A program made the translations under genes and the position numbers. From Chamaelirium japonicum (Eukaryota; Streptophyta; Magnoliopsida; Liliales; Melanthiaceae), in the NCBI GenBank assembly GCA_947650365.1, contig OX393552.1:15804275-15868274 (forward strand): a stretch of DNA of 64,000 nucleotides. The letters run 5' to 3'. This document shows, in pieces, positions 32,740 through 44,493 of this stretch. The number at the start of each line of letters is the position of its first letter. The first letter of the stretch is position 1. The notes under the pieces are model-generated. The model was not told the origin of the DNA, made no database searches, and saw only the letters and a list, made by a program, of their open reading frames with translations.

Positions 32740-33431
32740 CTCTCTTGACCATGTTCACTGACTGGAATCTGCCCATCGACATCATCCTCGAGCAGATCCA
32801 ACACGAGGACAATCCCAGGAGGCCTGACCCTCTTGAACCTGGCACTAAGCAGACGGAGGATAAGTTGGTCTACTTCGACTTCCATCGGTGTCACGACCAT
32901 CCCACCATTTGTTGCTATCGCTTAAAGTACCACCTAGAGAACCTTTTGCAAGAAGGCCACCTCCAGGAATTCAAAGCTGACACCGGCCCAATAAACGGTT
33001 CACTTCCTCCCCCCCTCTTTAGAGGGAGAAGGAGATGTGTTGGATTCGTTCGATTGAACGTCAATAGACCCCCCTCATAGTTCGAGTAGAGATCTACAGT
33101 ATCCATGATAATCTCCATCACCGGATTCCGACTCATATGGAAGTCGAACGATATGTTCGACACTTCCGTCACATGCGCACGGTAGCTCAAATTGAGGAGT
33201 TTTGGATCGAAAAGCCCATCAAAGGCCTCCATTGGCCGGTGATCCTCTTCACCGACCAAGACCTCAACGGAGTCTGCTCTCCGCATTAAGACCCCCTAGT
33301 CCTCCGCCTCGTCGTTAACGGGAACTCCGTCAACCGAATCCTCATCGATACCAGCAGCTCTATCGATATCATATTCTCTGATTACTTCAAGCATCTCAGC
33401 CACAAGTACGAGCCTTGATGTAGTCCCTACC
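32740..33431 (+). pseudogene. Gag-protease remains of the gypsy remnant
   Basis: FTDWNLPIDIILEQIQHEDN and CHDHPTICCYRLKYHLENLL match the end of Gypsy-1 gag at 897-1200. The frame then degrades; LIDTSSSIDIIFSDYF marks the protease active-site region just before the break, with the catalytic DTG changed to DTS. The frame is also shifted just before 33431. Confidence 0.7.
33427..33431. repeat. Target-site duplication CTACC (left)
   Basis: Repeated at 59309-59313 on the other side of the copia element, inside the gypsy protease. Confidence 0.85.
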
Positions 33432-35385
33432 TGTTGGAATTGGATCCGCTTATCAGAGTCACAGCGGAAGCAAAAGATAGATTCGAAGATCATACGGTGT
33501 ATGTTTCATTACAATTAATTCTACAAAACAATCTACATGCAAATCTATGATCTTATCATATGTGCGGACACCCTAGAGGCATACTACGATCTACGAAAGA
33601 CATGCATGCATCTAGTTAGGTATTTAGAATCATCATACCTTGTGGATCTATGATCCGGAGAAAACGGAACGATGATGAACCGCACGTGAATCGCAAGGGA
33701 AGCTATCGGATAGCACCTTGTCCTTTGCGAATTGAGGAATCCTCGAAATCCTGTCTCTGAGTGCAAGGATTATGAGCCGATGCAGGAATTCGTTGCGAAG
33801 ACGATGACGAGCCGCGAGATCTCCTCCTCCTCTTTCTCTCTTCTTTCTTCTCCTTCCTTCCTCCTTCTTCTTCCTTCTTCTTCCTCTTTCTTCCTTGGCC
33901 GAAACCACAAAGAGGAGGAGAGGGGGGAGGGTCAGATTTTCTAGAGAGAGGAGGCACTAAAGGCCGGCCCCTCCCCCTCCTCTATACATATAGGGCCGGT
34001 CTCCTAGTGCCATGCTCAAGGTAGGGCCGGCCCTAATTAGATTAGGATGAGGGGGGGTCGGTTTTTAGGGATTCCAAGTGTGTATCGTGAAGCCTGGACG
34101 AAAACGCCCTTTACGAAAAGTGAAAAACTAAAAGAGAGATTGAGTGAGGTGCGCTACTCGGAATCGAGTTCCGTCAGCGCCTATGAGCTCCTAGAATTAT
34201 TCCGCTCATTCTAAGATCCATATTCAACATGTTCTGAGCTATATTTCAGTATTTACCAAAATACCCCTATGACCTGTAACACATGCGAATTAGGTTCTTA
34301 GGCTCCGGGATTGCGCTCCATCGTGCTACTTCGCATCCAACGTATCCAACTAGGTCGGGGAACAATTCCTATACGCAACGACAGGGTGGAACCTTCAGGG
34401 TTCGGGATCTCTAGCTCCAACCGGATCCTTGATTAACTGTTCCGGTGACACACCGAAAGTTCCGTTAATTAGCCCTAATCCGATTAACCCGCGTAGCCAC
34501 CCAAAGTGCGACATGAGTTGAACTCTAGTGATCCTAAACTTATGTTACTCCCTCGTAACCCTGTTCTCTACTATAGTCCGATAATCCTTAGTCCCTCCTA
34601 TTACTGGTGTCATGATATGACTCGAGTGGTGGGGAGCACCGTCAGATCCCGATCGATCATCTGACTGGGAATTGATGACTTGTCATCTATAACACCACAC
34701 ACCTTCCGGTGCTATGCCTAGCATCCGGAATATCGTTAGTCATACTGATAACCACCAGGCCTGGGTTAATTATGTGGACATATTGACTCATCAAAACGCA
34801 CCCATCCAATACTGGACGTCGGATAATCTGTAGGGATTACATGTTACTCAAGCGCCAGCCGGGTAACCCAATGTACCGTGGTATTGGACTATGGAAGGTC
34901 CGCACACGTTGGCACATTAAAGTACCACACAACTGGTTGGCCCAGTGTACATGGTCCCTCAGGGTTAAGGACAGATTATCTATAGTAGTAAGACGGTTTA
35001 TGCACCAGTGTCTGAATCACTGAATTGTACACCGTCTTGGTTTCTGTTCAACATGATCATCGTGCTTGGTTAGGTGAATAGGAATCCCGTGTTCCCGTGG
35101 TGGAGACTTCACCACATCCTCTACCTGCTAACAGCTTGTTCTCGGTGAAGCGATCGGCATCACCTAAGCTGTGAACTAGTTCTAGGTCTACACAGAACTG
35201 GTCCACTGGGTCTCCTAAGCATGGGTCCACCATGCACCTCAGTGGCCTACTGTGTTCTCTAGGGTCCTTTTATTATATGTATATTAACATATTCCATAGT
35301 AGTATTCTAATGAAAGCAATAACCAAAGTCATCTTTATTAATGTTAATACAGAAAATCCACGCTAAGGACACACGAGCTACAACA
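33432..35385 (-). repeat. 3' LTR of the copia element
   Basis: 1954 bp, TG...CA on the minus strand. It contains a CT-rich stretch (33830-33890). It has 11 differences from the other LTR in the first 225 bp. Confidence 0.92.
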
Positions 35386-35398
35386 ATCTCTCACTTGG
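35386..35398 (-). other. Polypurine tract of the copia element
   Basis: CCAAGTGAGAGAT on the minus strand, directly before the 3' LTR. Confidence 0.75.
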
Positions 35399-35399
35399 C

Positions 35400-36001
35400 C
35401 TAGCGGGGAACAACAGTCTTAACTCCCATGGTATCCATGTGCTTCTCAAAAGCCTTGGCCGGTAATGCCTTTGGAAAGGGTCCGCCATGTTATATGCAGA
35501 CACCACCTGAGTCACTGCAACCTCCCCTCGCTTCTGCAAATCCTGGATAATGTAGTATTTTCGCTCGATATGCTTGCTCTTCTGGTGATATCTTGGCTCT
35601 TTGGATTGTGCTACCGCTTCACTATTGTCACAGTAAAGGACAATAAGATCTTGAGCTCCCGGTACGCATCCTAAGTCCGTGAGGAACTTCTTGAGCCACA
35701 CCGCTTCCTTAGTTGCTTCGCACGCCGCAACGTACTCAGCCTCTGTCGTCGAATCTGTGATGCATCCCTGCTTCACACTCCTCTAACTGACAGCTCCTCC
35801 TCCTAATGAAAACACAAACCCTGACGTTAATCTCCTGGATTCCGGATCTGACGCAAAGTCAGAATCCGTATATCCAATCGGCATCAGTTCCTGTGAAGAG
35901 TAAACTAACTCATAATCTCTCGTCAAACGAAGATACTTGAGTATACTTTTCACAACAGTCCAGTGTCCTGGACCCAAATTTGACTGATACCTGCCCATCA
36001 T
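35400..36001 (-). pseudogene. Copia RNase H domain
   Basis: Readable as GYTDSDFASDPESRRLTSG (35783-36001) and ITDSTTEAEYVAACEATKEA, YCDNSEAVAQSKEP and HIERKYYIIQD (35378-35776). TDSD, STTEAEY and CDN are the usual copia RNase H signatures. The frame shifts at about 35780 and again after NMADPF near 35470. Confidence 0.8.
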
Positions 36002-37136
36002 GCCTACTGCATAGCATATATCTGGTCTCGTGCACTACATAGGATACATCAGACTCCCTACAGCCGAAGCATAAGGTATCTTCTGCATCTCTGCCCTCTC
36101 CTCAGGAGTCTTAGGACTCTGATCCTTAGACAATTTCATTCCATATCTGAATAGAACCAGTCCCTTCTTGGAGTTGTGCATACTGAATCTAACCAAGATA
36201 GTATCTATGTAGGCTGACTGTGACAGTGAGAGAGTCTTGTTCTGGCGATCTCGAGTTACCTTGATCCCCAAAATATAACTCGCTTCCCCCAGGTCTTTCA
36301 TGTCAAATTGAGAGGATAACCACACCTTCACTGTAGACAACGTTCCAACATCGATCGTTTCCAATGAGCAGGATATCATCTACGTAAAGCACTAGAAAAA
36401 CTACTGCAGTCTTATCGGTCCTTTTATAAACACATGGTTCATCCACGTTCTGCTCAAATCCATAAGACTAGATAGCCTGATCAAAATGCATGTTCCAACT
36501 TCTGGATGCTTGCTTTAGTCCATAAATGGACCTTTGCAACTTGCACACCAGACTTTCCTGACCTTTTGGACAAAGCCTAGAGGCTGAGACATATAGAGGT
36601 CTTCTTACAAATCCCCGTTGAGGATTACGGTCTTGACGTCCATTTGCTAGATCTCCCAATCATAATGGGCTACAATGGACAAGAGAATCTGGATAGACTT
36701 AAGCATAGCCACTGGCGAAAAGGTTTCGTCATAGTCGATCTCTTCTCGCTGGGTATAACCCTTAGTGACTAGTCTAGCTTTGTAAGTCTCAACGGTACCA
36801 TCCGGACCTCTTTTTCTTTTGTATACCTACTTACACCCAACAGATTTAATGTTGTGTAGGTGGTGTTGCAAGTGTCCAGACCGAATTTTGGAACATCAAT
36901 ATCAGTTCTGCCTCCATAGCTTCCTGTCATGCTGCATGGTCAGAGGATACCATCGTTTCGTCATAGTTTAGAGGATCATCCTCCTGAAACTCTGGATCTA
37001 CCATAAAGGCTTCTCCAATGTATCTATCAGGAGCACTTGTGGTCCTCCCACTACGACGAGCCTGCGGTGGTTCCATAAGAGTTGATTCTACAGTATCGTT
37101 TATCTTAGTGGTATCGGCTCCTACTACGTTTTCTGT
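36002..37136 (-). pseudogene. Copia reverse transcriptase domain
   Basis: The catalytic YVDD lies at 36375-36386 in LVLYVDDILLIGN. Upstream is KLQRSIYGLKQASRSWN (36468-36659) and downstream FDMKDLGEASYILGIKV (36035-36379). Several stops and shifts separate these pieces. Confidence 0.8.
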
Positions 37137-37601
37137 CTACATACTTCCATCAATGCCAAGCAATTCTTCAAGAACTACTTTACTGGTGGGTTTATGGTCT
37201 ATTAAATAATCTTGCTCCAGGAATACGGCGTTCGTCGAGACGACAACCTTTCTATCCTCAGGATCATAAAATAAATCACCCTTTGTCCCTTTTGGATACC
37301 CAATGAACAGACATACCTTAGTTTTTGACTCCATCTTATCTCGCTTGTCCTTCCGCACATGTGCTGGACAACCCCAAATCCTAAAGTGCTGTAGGCTTGG
37401 CTTTCGCTTCAACCACAGCTCCCAAGAAGTTAGGGGTACTGACTTTGATGGAACAAAGTTCAAAGTATATGCTGCCGTCTCTAGGGCATATCTCTAAAAA
37501 CTAGGTAGCAATGTGGCATAACTTATCATAGTCTGAACCATGTCTAACAAAGTTTGGTTTCTCCTCTCAGATACACCATTTTGTTGCGGTGTCCCTGGTG
37601 C
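37137..37601 (-). pseudogene. Copia integrase, C-terminal part
   Basis: The right edge starts with PGTPQQNGVSERRNQTLLDM, the classic integrase core end. It continues as FRIWGCPAHVRKDKRDKMES and KVCLFIGYPKGTKGDLFYDP. The core is split by the insertion at 37607-42724 and resumes at 42730. Confidence 0.85.
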
Positions 37602-37606
37602 AATCA
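37602..37606. repeat. Target-site duplication AATCA (left)
   Basis: Repeated at 42725-42729. Removing the insert and one copy restores the integrase reading. Confidence 0.85.
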
Positions 37607-37797
37607 TGTGATCCAGCGGAGACGGATCAGAGGCAACTAGCAGGAGTCGTGTGCGATCGACAACCAGGTGACACCTACTACCCTTGCGTGGTCTTTAATA
37701 GTGGGAAATGAGAATGACTAAGGGTAGGTGTCCATGACACTGCATGCGGGCATAGGCAAAGCGGACAATATCTTGTGTGTTTGGGGCGGATGTTACA
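37607..37797 (+). repeat. Truncated 5' LTR of the LARD-like element
   Basis: 191 bp. Bases after the first TG(T) are identical by eye to the last 189 bases of the right LTR (42536-42724). Confidence 0.85.
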
Positions 37798-37800
37798 AAA

Positions 37801-37812
37801 TGGTATCAGAGC
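37801..37812 (+). other. Primer-binding site of the LARD-like element
   Basis: TGGTATCAGAGC, three bases after the LTR, followed by TTAGGGATATG, exactly as in the element at 47337-58250. Confidence 0.85.
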
Positions 37813-40302
37813 TTAGGGATATGTTCCTAGGGGTTTTGTTAGGATGTGGTTCGTGTCTTGCGATTCTTTCTTCGGAAAGTTTAGACTCTAGTGGTGTTAG
37901 AATGTTTTCTAGAGATTGTATAGATATTGAGTCGATAGAATTCTCGTAGTAGCTAGTGGTGGTATAACGATTATTTCTAAGGATAAGGACCTAGGGTTAA
38001 TCATACTTGGAGAACTGGTTTTGTTTGAGGAATTGATCTGTAACTAAGAACTGTCTATGATTGAATTTTTGATTGATCGAGAATCGTGAATCAATCTATA
38101 TGTCGTATGAGTATGATTGTATTAGAACTCTGATGTGCTATAATGTTTAGGTTTAGAGTTAGTCGTTGTAACTCGGGTGATAGTTCTTAAGAAGGAGCCA
38201 CGTGGAACATCTTAACCAAGGGTAGTGTTTCTTGATCTCTAGGCAGAAGCATAGTGTTTGAGTCTATATCAGAGTATAAGTTGGGTGTCTTCTAATATGG
38301 ATTCTCTTGAACTTTCTAGTGGTAAGGAGCTGACCAAGGACTGGATATTCAACTATAGTTAGTAATTTGGTTGATTGATTTTGGAATGGATGTCTTTGAA
38401 TATATCTGGAAGGATGTATATCCTTGATGGTTTATCTGGCATGGTTGTGAGGTTGTCCTTTCTATTGGTTTTGTTATTTTCGTTGACCCTAAGCGCTAGG
38501 AACCTAATCGGTGTTTTAGGATTCCTTGATTCTTGTTGACCATTGGTACTAGAGACCTAGTTGGTGTTTTTAGGATTGTCCAATTTCTCGATTTAGGTGT
38601 AATAATTATATTAGTTTTCTTATTTGATCTCTCTGGTGTATCGTGGTTTATAATTAGTTTGGTGTAGAGCTTGTGTGTTTTTTTTTAATAGATCCTATGA
38701 GTAATGATGATGACTCTTGGGAATAGTGGTTTCAAGGAATACACCAGGAGATAGAAATCTCAGGTGATAGTTTGAATTTCCCATGGTTAGTAGATTGTGG
38801 GATACCTTGATACTGGCTCTTGCAAAAGAGTACACACTGTTCCTAGGGAACTTTGGCGGTGGATGATGATTGTCCGGTAGAGGACATACTGTGGCCATGC
38901 ACTGACTCTTCGGAGGCTTTGGTGGTTGGTTTCACAGTTCTTATTGGAACTCGCGGGAGAGAGCGCACTGGCTAGATGACAGTGACGTTAAAATAGAATT
39001 GAGATAATTGAGTACTAAAAAGATGTTAGCGACGATGTCAAGAGGACTGCCTATGTTTATAAAATTTGGGAATACCTTATCAGTTGGACTCTTAAGAATG
39101 ATCATTATTCTGTTGATTCACCTCGCTTTGTTTTCAATCATTATTCGATTCTAGTAACTTTCGTTTGCTTCAGTTTCTTTTGAGTGATTGCCTTTAGTTC
39201 TTAGAATTAATGTTAAGATTGTGCTAGTTTCCTCAGTTGTCCTTTTTCTAAGTTGTCTCTTTTTGTCTCGGGTCCTTTATTCTTATTTTTGTATGGTTGC
39301 GAGATTTTCGTCTAACTATCTCGATGATTAGTTTAGGGTAGAGTTTAGTACTTGGTATCGATCTGCTCAGTCGATATTAGTTGGCCATTAGTTTTCTAGT
39401 AGGTAGTTTCTTCAGCTAACTCATAATAGTTCTGGTTTAGAATCGGTCCCCATATCTTGGATTAAGCCATTGAGATGACTATCTATTGCCAGAGCATAGC
39501 TATCTAGTATGGACCCACTTGAGAAATAGATTTTTGGGATATTTGTTCTTTAGTCCCTTGAGCAGTATTCGTAGTTCGATGAGTATGGGTGTTGATCTCA
39601 TATGAATCTTATAGGATTTTAGTTTAGTATTAGATACATGTTAGGCGTACTAGTTGAGGCATCCCTTTTGTCAAATCATTCTGGAATGTGTACTTAAGCA
39701 TATGTGTATGGGCGCATATGTGTAGTATACATTGCTATGATTGTAGAGTCGATACCAAAAGTATAAATTATATATGGGTGTATGGGCACTCATATACATT
39801 GATATACCTTTTATATCGGTACTGATATTTGAGTGCATTTTAAGTTTCTGAATCTATGAGTTTTGGTAGTTACCCTACCGAGGAGGACACCCCTCGACGG
39901 TACTAATAAGGGGGATATGATGCCCCTTATCAAGGCAGGGTTAATGATCAGAACTCATGATTTTGGTCTAATCCGTAATGCTTAGAATGAGAAATGGAAA
40001 CCAAAACTCGTATTCGCGATCGATGCGAGAATTTGGAGGTTCATTTCTATCCTAATAATTACGAGACTCGATTCGTATAATGTTTAGGTTAGTAGAGAGA
40101 GTAGAATTGTGAGTAGTAGAGGATTTTCTTTTAGTAAGATTTGGTGCAGTGACTTGGCTTTCTTGTTGGCAGTATTAGTGAGGATCTTCATACCCGTTAT
40201 GGTTAACTTTTTATTGCTGTAATCTTCTTGTTTTGGTAGTAGAGATGAGTGGACTCGTATATATGGTTTTTGTAGTTGAATTTTCGGGACGAAAATTTTT
40301 TT
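37813..40302 (+). other. Non-coding interior of the LARD-like element
   Basis: 2.5 kb without a coding frame. 38690-39030 matches the reverse complement of about 52140-53050 in the gag-only element (TAGTACTCAATTATCTC, GCGCACTCTCTCCCGCGAG-like and CCGCCAAAGTTC blocks). Confidence 0.75.
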
Positions 40303-40315
40303 AAGGTGTGTAGGT
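40303..40315 (+). other. Polypurine tract of the LARD-like element
   Basis: AAGGTGTGTAGGT follows TTCGGGACGAAAAT, a block also present at the mirrored place in the gag-only element. Confidence 0.8.
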
Positions 40316-42724
40316 TGTAACACCTGTGGTGTTAGATTTGAGAATAATAGAAATCCTCAATGGCTAGTTTCGTCTTTTTGTAGCCAGACTTTTTCTTTGG
40401 GCCTTTTTCTCAATAAATAGATCGTAAACCTATGAGATGTTTTACGTTCACATTCTCCATAACTTCGAGCATGTCACGATGGTGCGTTCCGTGCAACGAT
40501 CAGGTGTATGCGCAGCCAGTTTCCGCAGCCCGGCAGGTAAACCCTAGAAAAACGATAATTGGTCGATAGTTCTAATTGTTTTATTTCTTTCAAGAGATTG
40601 GGTGATCGGATCGTAACGAAACAAGATACGTTAGATGAGGCTCTGAGAGATCCTTCCAATGAGCCTAAGTTAGGGTCGATCCGACACCCGGGTGAATAGT
40701 TATTGCTATTTTAGGTTTTGGAGTCTTTCCTTCTTTTCGGGGGATCCAGAAGTTAGAAAATTATGTACCAAGAGCTAACACGTTTGCGTTGACGAGACCT
40801 TTCCAACGAATCCTCCCAGGCCCTATTCCGACTTCCGGTTAGATAGATATGACTTATTATTCTTTTCAGTCCGGTTGATGGACGAATCGCACCCGGATTC
40901 CAACCGAGCCCGGTTCAGGGCTCGGGACCTAGCCCGACCAGCCCTAGAGCCTACCTCCCGGTCTCCTAGCATAGTTTAGGCTCTCTTGACCTCCCTCCCC
41001 ATTTATTTAGAATCCGAAATTCGGATGGTAATTATCGGGTAAGATTTCGGGATGACAATCCATATCTTTTAGCCCTTATCCCTATCTTTCTTATCTTTAT
41101 CCCCTTAACCAACCCTATCCCCGTCCCTTCTTATCACAATAGCCTCCCCCCTCTATAAATAGAGAGAGAATGGGAGAGAGAGAGAAGGACGTAGAGAGAG
41201 AGAGAGAGGAACGTGAGAGAGAACGAGAGGAGAGAGAGAGAACGGGAGGAATAGAGAGAGAGATGGAGGGAGAGGACTAGAGAGAGGATCAGCGGCTTCA
41301 TCTCTATCCCCGACTCCGGTGAGCACCGGCGAACCCGACAACACACCCAGGTCAGCCCTCCCCCCTTCCCACCTCCTCTCTTCCGTCCGAACAAACCGAA
41401 CCGGCCACCACCATGGCTGCAACCCAAGCCCCTCCACGCGCAGCCGAACCTCCAACCCGACCTCACCCTCATCTCCCTTGCCGCGGCCCGCACGGGCGGA
41501 CACCACCGCCGCAACCGAGCCCTCCCTGGCGCACCACCACCGGCCGCAACCCCATGCGAGCCCCACCGGCCGAACCTCGGGCTCCGACGGGCGCTCCGGC
41601 CACCTCCCACCGCGCCTCCTCCGTAGGGGTGGCGCGGGAGAGGCCGGCCGAGCGCTCGCCGGCGCTCCAGGCCGCCTCTCCCGCCGGCCGCCGGCGCGCA
41701 GGAACCCCCCCCGGCTGGACGTCTCGTGGAGAAGATGATCATGGGGGGGGGCAATTAGGTAATTTCCCGGGTTAAATAATAAACCCCAGACCCGACCTTT
41801 TAAACCCTGAACCCAGACCCGACCCGTTTAGCCCTGAACCCGACCCTGCAGACCCGACCTGACCCAACCATGCAGTGAACCGGTCTGGTTCACCTGAACC
41901 AGACCCGTGAACCAGGGAATTTTGGTTCGACTGCCATTTCTCCGTCCGAACTCGGAATTGGACGAAACCAGCGCCATTTCGACCGGCTCGGAAAATACTA
42001 CCTGTTGGCCATAGTTTAGAATAGTAATTGTACTGTTTAATACCCTGTTTTATCCTTTGACCCGATATTATCACGGTACCGTGGTTTGACCGCCGTTTCA
42101 TCGTCCGAACTCGGATTCGGACGAAACCAGCGGCATTATGCTCAGAATATTGAGTCCCACCTATCAAACCCAGAATATAACCCTAGAACCTCTTCTACCC
42201 TAGTGAACCAACCATACGATTGGTTTCACCGGTTCTACGTGGTTTGACCCGAAACCATTCGACCGAAGTCGGATTCCAGCGAAACTGGAACCATCGGAAA
42301 GGGTTCTTCGAGCCCGATTCGATGAGTAGGTTTAGATTCTAATTACTTATTTGACCTAGTATTGTTTAGGTTCAAGTTCTTCAGTCGCACGGATTGGCGT
42401 GCTGTCGACTCAATGTTGGTTCCCTATCGAGGGTGCCCGACTATCCTTGGCATAGAACCATTGTCGTAGATTCTTTTGTTTTAATCGATGGAGTTGTGAT
42501 ACTGAGCTGTGGTTATTACCAGACCTTGATCGTGGTGATCCAGCGGAGACGGATCAGAGGCAACTAGCAGGAGTCGTGTGCGATCGACAACCAGGTGACA
42601 CCTACTACCCTTGCGTGGTCTTTAATAGTGGGAAATGAGAATGACTAAGGGTAGGTGTCCATGACACTGCATGCGGGCATAGGCAAAGCGGACAATATCT
42701 TGTGTGTTTGGGGCGGATGTTACA
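40316..42724 (+). repeat. 3' LTR of the LARD-like element
   Basis: 2409 bp from TGTAACACC to GGATGTTACA. It contains a TATA box (CTATAAATAG, 41153-41162), a GA-rich leader-like stretch and a very GC-rich part (41330-41740) that gives long chance frames on both strands. Confidence 0.85.
41153..41162 (+). promoter_or_regulatory. TATA box of the LARD-like LTR
   Basis: CTATAAATAG followed by a GAGA-rich tract. The truncated left LTR lacks it, so the left copy has lost its promoter. Confidence 0.55.
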
Positions 42725-43033
42725 AATCAACTGGGATACGATCCCATGCTCACGCAGGTACGCAATAAATTTATCTTATAGGTATTCGCCTCCTCGATCT
42801 GATCGAAGAGACTTGATATTTTTACCCGTCTATTTTTCTGCTTCAGCTCTGAACTCCTTGAACTTATCAAAGGATTCAGACTTCCACCGCATTAGGTATA
42901 TGTATCCAAACCTCGAGTGATCATCCATGAAGGTGATGAAATACTCAAAGCCTCCTATGGTACGGACACTTATGGGCCCACATACATCAGTGTGAACCAA
43001 CTCTAATACCTCCTGAGATCTGCTACCTTTGGC
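42725..43033 (-). pseudogene. Copia integrase, N-terminal part of the core
   Basis: On the minus strand VHTDVCGPISVRTIGG, YFITFMDDHSRFGYIY, SDRGGEY and LREHGIVSQL are readable, i.e. the first two catalytic Asp regions. Stops interrupt it. Confidence 0.75.
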
Positions 43034-43603
43034 TCAGAAAGATCTTTTAGTCATCTTGCCTTCCAGGTAAGACTCACACGTCGGTAGGCTTTTTGAAACA
43101 TCTGGACTTAAAAGTCCTACCTTAACCAACCTGTGAATCATGTCTGAGGCTATGTGTGCAAGCCTTAGATGCCAAAGAAGTGTTGGATTATCTGTGGAAT
43201 TTTTCCTTTTAGATGAATTAATCACACAAGCTTCAGTTATGTTATCTTGCTTATGATTGGAGTTAATTACATAAAGACCATTCTGTATTTTCCCCTAACA
43301 AATAAATAAACCATTTAATTTAATTGACACACCAGAAGCATCAAATAAAACTAAAAAACCTTCATTATTCAATAAGGAAACAAAAATTAAGTTTCGTCTC
43401 AAGGATGGTACATAAACTATGTCTCTAAGTAATAAACTTCTTCCATCAAGAAACTACAAGACGACATCTCCAACTGCTTCAGCCTCTGCCACGGTCTCAG
43501 TTCCCATGCTTAGGATCATCTCCCCATCACCCAGTTTTCTTGTCTCCTTGAACCCCTACAAATTATTGCAAGCATGATTAGTGGAACCAGAATCCACAAT
43601 CCA
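43034..43603 (-). pseudogene. Copia protease and GAG-pre-integrase
   Basis: The protease motif WIVDSGSTNHACNN is coded at 43560-43604. The zinc-binding region LWHLRLAHIASDMI and PTCESYLEGKMTKRSF is at 43034-43225; the usual CE-C pair is reduced. Stops lie between the two. Confidence 0.7.
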
Positions 43604-44493
43604 TTAAACTGGAGAACAACTGGATGCTACAAGGGATTCCACTATATAGATTTGAGATATACCTATCTCAGCCTTCTTGGGAGCCACGCGGCAGTCGCCC
43701 TTCCAGTGCCCCTTCTTGCCGCATCGGAAATATTTTTCTTTGGGCTTCGCCGGACCATTCTGCTTAGGAACCTGCAACTGTACCTGGCCCATCATCACGG
43801 GCTTCTTGGACTTTCTTTTCTGATACTTATCTTTGACTTTCAGAGAAGAATTCCGCTCTACGTTCAGGGATTGAGCTCCTACCGTTATCCAGTCCTTTGC
43901 CGCCTGGAGCACCGCAAGGAGCTCTGCATTAGACATCTCCAACCGGTTAAGGTTAAAGTTGGTAACGAAGCCCTCAAACGCTCCTAACAGAGATGCGAGA
44001 AAAATATTGGTCTGAATCTCTGCATCCAAGATGACATCGAAGGAACCAAGCTCATTCACATAGCCAAACAATTTCAGCATATGATCCCGAACTAAAGTCC
44101 CCTCTGCCATCTTCGTGGACACCAATTTCTTGATGGTCAGGTAACGAGTTATCCGACTACGACCCTCGAACATTTCCTTTAGGTAGAGCATCATTCTGAA
44201 GCGAAGGACATGTCTTCGACTTGCTTCTGAAGGACGGTCTGCAAGGATGCCACTATGTAGCACTTGCACATCTCATCAGCATCTAGCCAGTCTTTCCATT
44301 CCTTCAACTGAGCATCAGTTGCACTTGGTCCCGGTATAGCCGGTTGAGGGGTACTTAGGGCAATTGTGTGTTTGCCAACCCTTAGGACGAGCATCAGGTT
44401 ACACTTCCAGTCCTCGTAGTTTGGTCCCGTAAGTTTGTTATCATTAAGTATGGAGGCAAGGGGGTCGAGCTTGGTCATGATTTCTATAAACAA
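43604..44493 (-). pseudogene. Copia gag
   Basis: The start MFIEIMTKLDPLASILNDNKLTGPNYEDWK (44191-44493) is typical of copia gag. The frame shifts near 44200-44260 and continues to 43604. The zinc knuckle (YFRCGKKGHWKGDC, 43692-43733) has Tyr in place of the first Cys of CX2CX4HX4C. The protein would have packaged element RNA in virus-like particles. Confidence 0.8.

Larger units (their letters stand above)
32260..33431 (+). mobile_element. Gypsy remnant, left part (outermost level of the nest)
   Basis: The plus strand shows an LTR piece (about 32260-32735) related to the LTR of Gypsy-1, then directly a gag C-terminus (32740-33000), then protease (33300-33431). The gap between LTR and gag is an internal deletion that removed the primer site and most of gag. 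The protease (NGNSVNRILIDTSSSIDI-like) is cut at 33431 by the copia element and resumes at 59314. Confidence 0.75.
37607..42724 (+). mobile_element. Non-autonomous gypsy element without genes (LARD-like)
   Basis: The element is 5118 bp on the plus strand: left LTR remnant 37607-37797, PBS 37801-37812, non-coding interior to 40302, PPT, right LTR 40316-42724 (2409 bp). The interior shows no protein of the gag-pol type. Interior and LTR share blocks with the element at 47337-58250. The left LTR keeps only its first two or three bases and last 189. Confidence 0.85.

Noticed and set aside
41134..41775. GC-rich frames of 120-206 codons on both strands
   Set aside because: They lie in the LTR of the LARD-like element, overlap on opposite strands and match no family; they are composition effects.
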